A stretch of DNA of 64,000 bases from Halobacterium noricense (lineage in GTDB: Archaea > Halobacteriota > Halobacteria > Halobacteriales > Halobacteriaceae): NCBI RefSeq assembly GCF_021233435.1, contig NZ_CP089468.1:1736001-1800000 (forward strand), read 5' to 3'. A program made the position numbers and the translations under genes. Shown piece by piece: positions 60,738 through 64,000 of the stretch; the first letter of the stretch is position 1; every line of letters starts with the position of its first letter. The notes beneath the pieces were generated by a model, which saw only the letters and a list, made by a program, of their open reading frames with translations, made no database searches and had not been told where the DNA came from.

Positions 60738-61514
60738 ATGCAAGTCGATTTCAGTCCGGTACTGGACCCCGACTTCCGGTACGTGCTCGCCGTCGCGGTG
60801 CTGTTCGCGGGGCTCGCGCTCGGCTACCTCGTCGGCCGCGTGAACCAGCGGTTGCTGCTGGCGCTGGGCGTCGACGACGCCGTCGAGGGGACGAGCGTCG
60901 AGCGGATGGCCCGCGACGTCGGGTCGTCGACGGTGCGGCTGGTGGCGCGGTTGACGTCGTGGATAATTTACGCATTTGCGGTGCTGGTCGCGCTCGAAGT
61001 CGCGCGGCTCACCGTCCAGGACGCGGTCTGGTACCCCATCGTCGGCTTCCTCCCGTCGGTCGTGATTGCGGTCGCGGTGCTGTTCTTCGGCGTGCTCGCG
61101 GGCGACAAGGCCGAGCTGTTCGTCAGCGAGCGACTGCGGAGCGTGAAGGTGCCGGAGATGTCGGTCGTTCCGAAGGTCGTGAAGTACAGCGTGCTGTTCG
61201 TCGCGGCGCTGGTCGCGCTCTCGCAGGTCGGCGTCGCAATCGACGCGCTGCTCGTGTTGCTGGCGGCGTACATCGGGGCGCTCATCCTGTTCACGGCGGT
61301 CGCCACCCACCAACTGTTGACGTCCGCAGCGTCCGGCGTCTACCTCCTGTTGCGACAGCCGTACGGCATCGGCGACCGCGTCGCCATCGGCGAGCACGAG
61401 GGCATCGTCCAGGAGGTAAACGTGTTCGTGACGCGCGTCGAGGACGACGGGCGGGAGTACGTGCTCCCGAATCACCTCGTGTTCGAGCGCGGCGTCGTCG
61501 TGGTGCGCGAATGA
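60738..61514 (+). CDS. MscS-like mechanosensitive channel
   Basis: 258 residues. Four or five N-terminal helices (YVLAVAVLFAGLALGYLVG; WIIYAFAVLVALEVARL; VIAVAVLFFGVLAGDKAEL; VVKYSVLFVAALVALSQVGV; AAYIGALILFTAVATH) precede the MscS beta domain (LRQPYGIGDRVAIGEHEGIV; VTRVEDDGREYVLPNHLVFE). The cytoplasmic cage domain is missing, so it is a short MscS form. It is cotranscribed with dacZ and overlaps the next gene by ATGA, suggesting a c-di-AMP/osmotic stress operon. Confidence 0.86.
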   Translation: MQVDFSPVLDPDFRYVLAVAVLFAGLALGYLVGRVNQRLLLALGVDDAVEGTSVERMARDVGSSTVRLVARLTSWIIYAFAVLVALEVARLTVQDAVWYPIVGFLPSVVIAVAVLFFGVLAGDKAELFVSERLRSVKVPEMSVVPKVVKYSVLFVAALVALSQVGVAIDALLVLLAAYIGALILFTAVATHQLLTSAASGVYLLLRQPYGIGDRVAIGEHEGIVQEVNVFVTRVEDDGREYVLPNHLVFERGVVVVRE

Positions 61515-62071
61515 GTCCGGTCGCCTCCGGCTTGGCGGTCGTGGGCTGGGCGGTGCTCACCGTCGGTGGCTACGCGACGATCGCCAGCAGCGACCGACGG
61601 TGGGTACGCGAGCACGGGCCGCGGTGGACGCTGTGGCTCGGCGCGCTCGCGGGCGTGCTGATAGCCGTCGCTGCGGGGTCGTTCTCCGTGTGGGAGCAGG
61701 CGGGCGTCTATTTGCTCGCAGTCGCCGGCGTGCTCGGCTACACCGCGGGTGCCACGGCGGCAGCCGGCGCAGCCGGGCTCGCGGACGCGGCGACGAACGA
61801 CGGTGCACCGTTCGCACGCCGCGTGCGAGCGTTCTGGTACGCGTCGGCGGTCTACTTCCGTGGGACGCGGGCAGCGTTCGCGCTGGCCTTCCTGGCGTTC
61901 GCGCTGGCCGCCATCGTCGCGGGCGTCTCCGTCGACCCCCTGCTACGCACAGTCGGCTCGTTCTCGGTCGGCGGCGCGTTCGCGTGTCTCACCGCGCTCG
62001 CCGCCACTGGCGTGTTCATCCCGGGCGGTTACGACGAGGACGCCGCGGAGCGCGTTCGCGCGACGCACTAG
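61511..62071 (+). CDS. Membrane protein of the dacZ-mscS operon
   Basis: 186 residues with five or six hydrophobic helices (ASGLAVVGWAVLTVGGYATI; WTLWLGALAGVLIAVAAGSF; GVYLLAVAGVLGYTAGATAA; AFALAFLAFALAAIVAGVSV; SVGGAFACLTALAATGVFI). No known motif. The ATG overlaps the channel stop by four bases, so it probably acts with the channel; this is inference from context. Confidence 0.72.
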   Translation: MSPVASGLAVVGWAVLTVGGYATIASSDRRWVREHGPRWTLWLGALAGVLIAVAAGSFSVWEQAGVYLLAVAGVLGYTAGATAAAGAAGLADAATNDGAPFARRVRAFWYASAVYFRGTRAAFALAFLAFALAAIVAGVSVDPLLRTVGSFSVGGAFACLTALAATGVFIPGGYDEDAAERVRATH

Positions 62072-62592
62072 CGCTCGTCGTAGTCGAGCGGTTCGGCGGG
62101 GACGCCGGCGACTGTCTCGCCGGGCGGTACGTCGTCGGTGACCAGCGAGTTCGCGGCGATCTGCGCGTCTTCGCCGATGCGGACGCCGGGGAGGACGATT
62201 GCGCCCGCGCCGACCATCGCGCGGTCGCCGACGACGACCGCGCCGGTGCGGTACTCGTCCTGAAGGAACTCGTGACAGAGCAGCGTGGCGTCGTAGCCGA
62301 CGACGGCGTCCTCGCCGACGGTGACGAGTTCCGGCCAGAAGACGTCGGGCGTGGACTCCAGCCCCCAGGCCGCGCCCGCGCCGAGCGTAACGCCGAGCCG
62401 GCGCAGCAGCCAGTTCTTCGCGCGGAGGCTCGGACAGATGCGCGCGAGCACGACGACGACGTAGTTGAGCGCGACCCGTAGCGGGTGTTTGGCGTCCGGC
62501 CAGTGCCACAGGGAGTTGCGGCGGCCGGGCGTCGGATTCCGGTCGAGGCGGTCGTGGCGCGACACGCTCGCGGGTTCGCGGGCGGCCGCCAT
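62068..62592 (-). CDS. Hexapeptide-repeat acyltransferase
   Basis: 174 residues. The C-terminal half is a left-handed beta helix: ELVTVGEDAVVGYDATLLCH, AVVVGDRAMVGAGAIVLPGV, RIGEDAQIAANSLVTDDVPP and GETVAGVPAEPLDYDE. The conserved active-site His may be in LLCHEF. Such enzymes acetylate sugars or small metabolites with acetyl-CoA; the substrate is unknown. It converges on the membrane gene, sharing stop bases (CTAG). Confidence 0.82.
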   Translation of the reverse strand: MAAAREPASVSRHDRLDRNPTPGRRNSLWHWPDAKHPLRVALNYVVVVLARICPSLRAKNWLLRRLGVTLGAGAAWGLESTPDVFWPELVTVGEDAVVGYDATLLCHEFLQDEYRTGAVVVGDRAMVGAGAIVLPGVRIGEDAQIAANSLVTDDVPPGETVAGVPAEPLDYDER

Positions 62593-62653
62593 GAACCTAC
62601 GTGTTCCCGGCCGTTCCCGGGGTTACGACTACTGTCGAAGGTAGGATTTATTA

Positions 62654-62681
62654 TCGTCGAACTATAGTCGGCAAACGACGA
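62654..62681. promoter_or_regulatory. Inverted repeat over the start of the HTH gene
   Basis: TCGTCG and CGACGA flank a 16-base centre that holds ACTATAG; the right arm ends directly at the ATG. A TATA-like TTTATTAT lies just upstream. It suits autoregulation by the encoded winged-helix protein. Confidence 0.45.
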
Positions 62682-62894
62682 ATGTCTACTCGACAGCTGC
62701 CGACTGGGGTGGAGTCGCCGCGCGGGAAGCTGGTCTACCTCTACCTCTCCACGAACGAGAGCGCGACGCTTGACGACCTCCACGGCGAACTCGACGTCCC
62801 ACGCATCACGCTGTACAGCGTGCTGAAGACGCTGCGCAACCGCGGGCTCGTCGAGCAGGACGGCGACAGCTACGTCGCTGCGCGCCCGCTCTAG
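62682..62894 (+). CDS. Small winged-helix DNA-binding protein
   Basis: 70 residues, essentially one winged HTH: SPRGKLVYLYLSTNESATLD, DLHGELDVPRITLYSVLKTL and RNRGLVEQDGDSYVAARPL. It resembles the TrmB/MarR-type HTH common in haloarchaea. An inverted repeat overlaps the promoter and start, suggesting self-control. Targets unknown. Confidence 0.82.
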   Translation: MSTRQLPTGVESPRGKLVYLYLSTNESATLDDLHGELDVPRITLYSVLKTLRNRGLVEQDGDSYVAARPL

Positions 62895-63058
62895 GACTCC
62901 TCCACGGGGGTGAACGACCCCGTGACGTCCCACGAGTGGACGCAGTAGACGTCACCGACCTCGTCGTCGACCCGCCAGTTCCCCGTCTCGTCGTCCCAGC
63001 GCTCCGAGCGCCCACACTGCGTGCACGTGCGCTCCTTCGGGGCTCGAATTTCGGCCAT
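62891..63058 (-). CDS. HEWD-family small zinc protein
   Basis: 55 residues from MAEIRAPKERTCTQCGRSER. CTQCGRSE and the C-terminal YCVHSWDVTGSFTPV match the haloarchaeal HEWD family (here HSWD). The CxxC plus later Cys-x-His suggests one zinc site. Function unknown. It converges on the HTH gene with overlapping stop codons. Confidence 0.75.
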   Translation of the reverse strand: MAEIRAPKERTCTQCGRSERWDDETGNWRVDDEVGDVYCVHSWDVTGSFTPVEES

Positions 63059-63165
63059 CACGCGTACGCAGTCGGCCCGCCGGCTTGAGTGTTCTGTCCA
63101 CGACACCGCGAGTTCGACAGCCGTCGGTCCAAACAGTTACGGCGTCGGCGCATCCGGGTTCGGGC

Positions 63166-64000
63166 ATGCAGTTCGGAATTCTCTCCACGGCGAACATCGG
63201 CGACGAGTCAGTCGCCCCCGCGATTCGGTCGACCGACCACGAGGTCCGCGCGATTGCCTCCCGGAGCGCGGACGCCGCGGCCGCGTACGCTGACCGCCAC
63301 GACATCCCCGAGACGTACGATTCCTACGACGCCCTGCTGGACGCGGACATCGACGCCGTCTACGTCCCGCTCCCGAACGGCCTCCACGCCGAGTGGACGA
63401 AGCGCGCCGCCGACGCCGGCCTCCACGTGCTCTGCGAGAAACCGCTCGCCGCGGACGCCGACGAAGCTGTCGGCGTCGTCGAGCACTGCGCGGACGCCGG
63501 TATCACGCTCATGGAGGCATTCATGTACCGATACCACCCCCGAACAGTCCGTGCAGTCGATATTGCCCGCGAGGAACTCGGCGACCTCCGCCACGTCCAC
63601 GCGGACTTCAGTTTCCGGCTCGGAGACGGGCCGGACGTCCGCCTCGACCCCGACCTCGCCGGCGGCGCGCTCATGGACGTCGGCTGCTACCCCGTCAACG
63701 CGGCCCGCACGTTCCTCGGTGAACCCGCACTCGTCTCCGGGCACACGCACGACCGCCGCGATGCGGGCGTCGACACGGAAGTCGCGGCCACGTTCGAGTT
63801 CGACGACGGCGCGACCGCCACGATTGAGGCGAGTTTCGAGTCGACGCACCATCAGACGTACCGCGTCGAGGGCACCGACGGCTGGTTGGAGGCCGACACC
63901 GCGTTCAACCCCGGTGGCTCGGAGACGACGCTCCGCTGGGGGACCGACGAGAAGACCGTCGAGGAGACGTTCGACCCGGTGGACTCCTACCGCCTCGAAA
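63166..64000 (+). CDS. Gfo/Idh/MocA-family oxidoreductase (partial)
   Basis: The first 278 codons are present; the window ends before the stop. MQFGILSTANIGDESVAPAI is the N-terminal NAD(P)-binding start, GLHVLCEKPLAADADEAVG holds the EKP motif (near 92), and MEAFMYRYHPRTVRAVDIAR and GGALMDVGCYPVNAARTFLG carry the conserved catalytic-region residues. It is close in style to haloarchaeal D-xylose or glucose-type sugar dehydrogenases, but the substrate cannot be decided. The ATG at 63166 is the first plausible start after an AT-containing upstream region. Confidence 0.88.
   Translation, partial: MQFGILSTANIGDESVAPAIRSTDHEVRAIASRSADAAAAYADRHDIPETYDSYDALLDADIDAVYVPLPNGLHAEWTKRAADAGLHVLCEKPLAADADEAVGVVEHCADAGITLMEAFMYRYHPRTVRAVDIAREELGDLRHVHADFSFRLGDGPDVRLDPDLAGGALMDVGCYPVNAARTFLGEPALVSGHTHDRRDAGVDTEVAATFEFDDGATATIEASFESTHHQTYRVEGTDGWLEADTAFNPGGSETTLRWGTDEKTVEETFDPVDSYRLE

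Noticed and set aside
60959-61510. Upstream extension of the third dacZ-operon gene
   Set aside because: It overlaps the MscS beta domain in another frame; the ATGA start at 61511 gives normal operon spacing and a membrane-protein N-terminus.

Overview
This window comes from a haloarchaeon (class Halobacteria). The chromosomal genes are very GC-rich and encode strongly acidic proteins. Many are archaeal or haloarchaeal markers: EF-1 beta, Nop5 and fibrillarin, a cyclin-box TFB-like protein, the diadenylate cyclase DacZ, RqcH and Pelota, Tat-type signal peptides, a class III signal (pilin-type) protein, and small CPxCG zinc proteins. The genus cannot be fixed from the sequence alone.

Positions 1-40784 are ordinary host chromosome. 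From left to right it holds a decayed HNH endonuclease, a fused 3-hydroxyacyl-CoA dehydrogenase/enoyl-CoA hydratase, an AlkA-type glycosylase, a MOT1-like transporter, the succinate dehydrogenase operon sdhCDBA, a ferritin-like protein, purD, a DUF255 protein, cysK, thiI, surE, the ribosome-rescue pair rqcH and pelA, an Lhr-type helicase, a histidine kinase, a pilin, a Dna2-like nuclease-helicase, a DAACS symporter, a trans-sulfuration enzyme, EF-1 beta with a zinc-finger partner, nop5-flpA, gshA and coaD. Two copies of a structured repeat (17485-17670 and 34429-34627) abut the stop codons of surE and EF-1 beta. A long palindromic repeat (20770-21024) separates rqcH from pelA.

Positions 40785-57000 hold a tRNA-Leu(UAG) gene and an integrated element of about 16 kb. 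A 51-bp copy of the 3' half of the tRNA (40818-40868) recurs exactly at 56854-56904. A tyrosine recombinase gene lies directly inside the left copy. The element is visibly more AT-rich than the host. It carries a P-loop/Cys-cluster ATPase, a small zinc-finger/SWIM operon, at least four proteins with PD-(D/E)XK-like motifs, a protein with a HEPN-like Rx4-6H motif, and several broken genes. One nuclease-like gene is split by an IS4-family insertion sequence (45770-47172) with 19-bp inverted repeats and an 11-bp target duplication; the original reading frame can be reconstructed across it. No capsid, portal or terminase gene was recognised, so it looks more like an integrated plasmid or integrative element than a virus. 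Its best candidate for a little-known system is the two-gene, AT-rich, minus-strand pair at 53631-55468.

Positions 57001-64000 return to host chromosome: a small zinc protein, a TetR-MATE efflux operon with a palindromic operator, a DUF2267-like protein, the dacZ-mscS-membrane protein operon (c-di-AMP and osmotic functions), a hexapeptide acyltransferase, a small winged-helix regulator, a HEWD protein and the start of a Gfo/Idh/MocA oxidoreductase cut by the window end.
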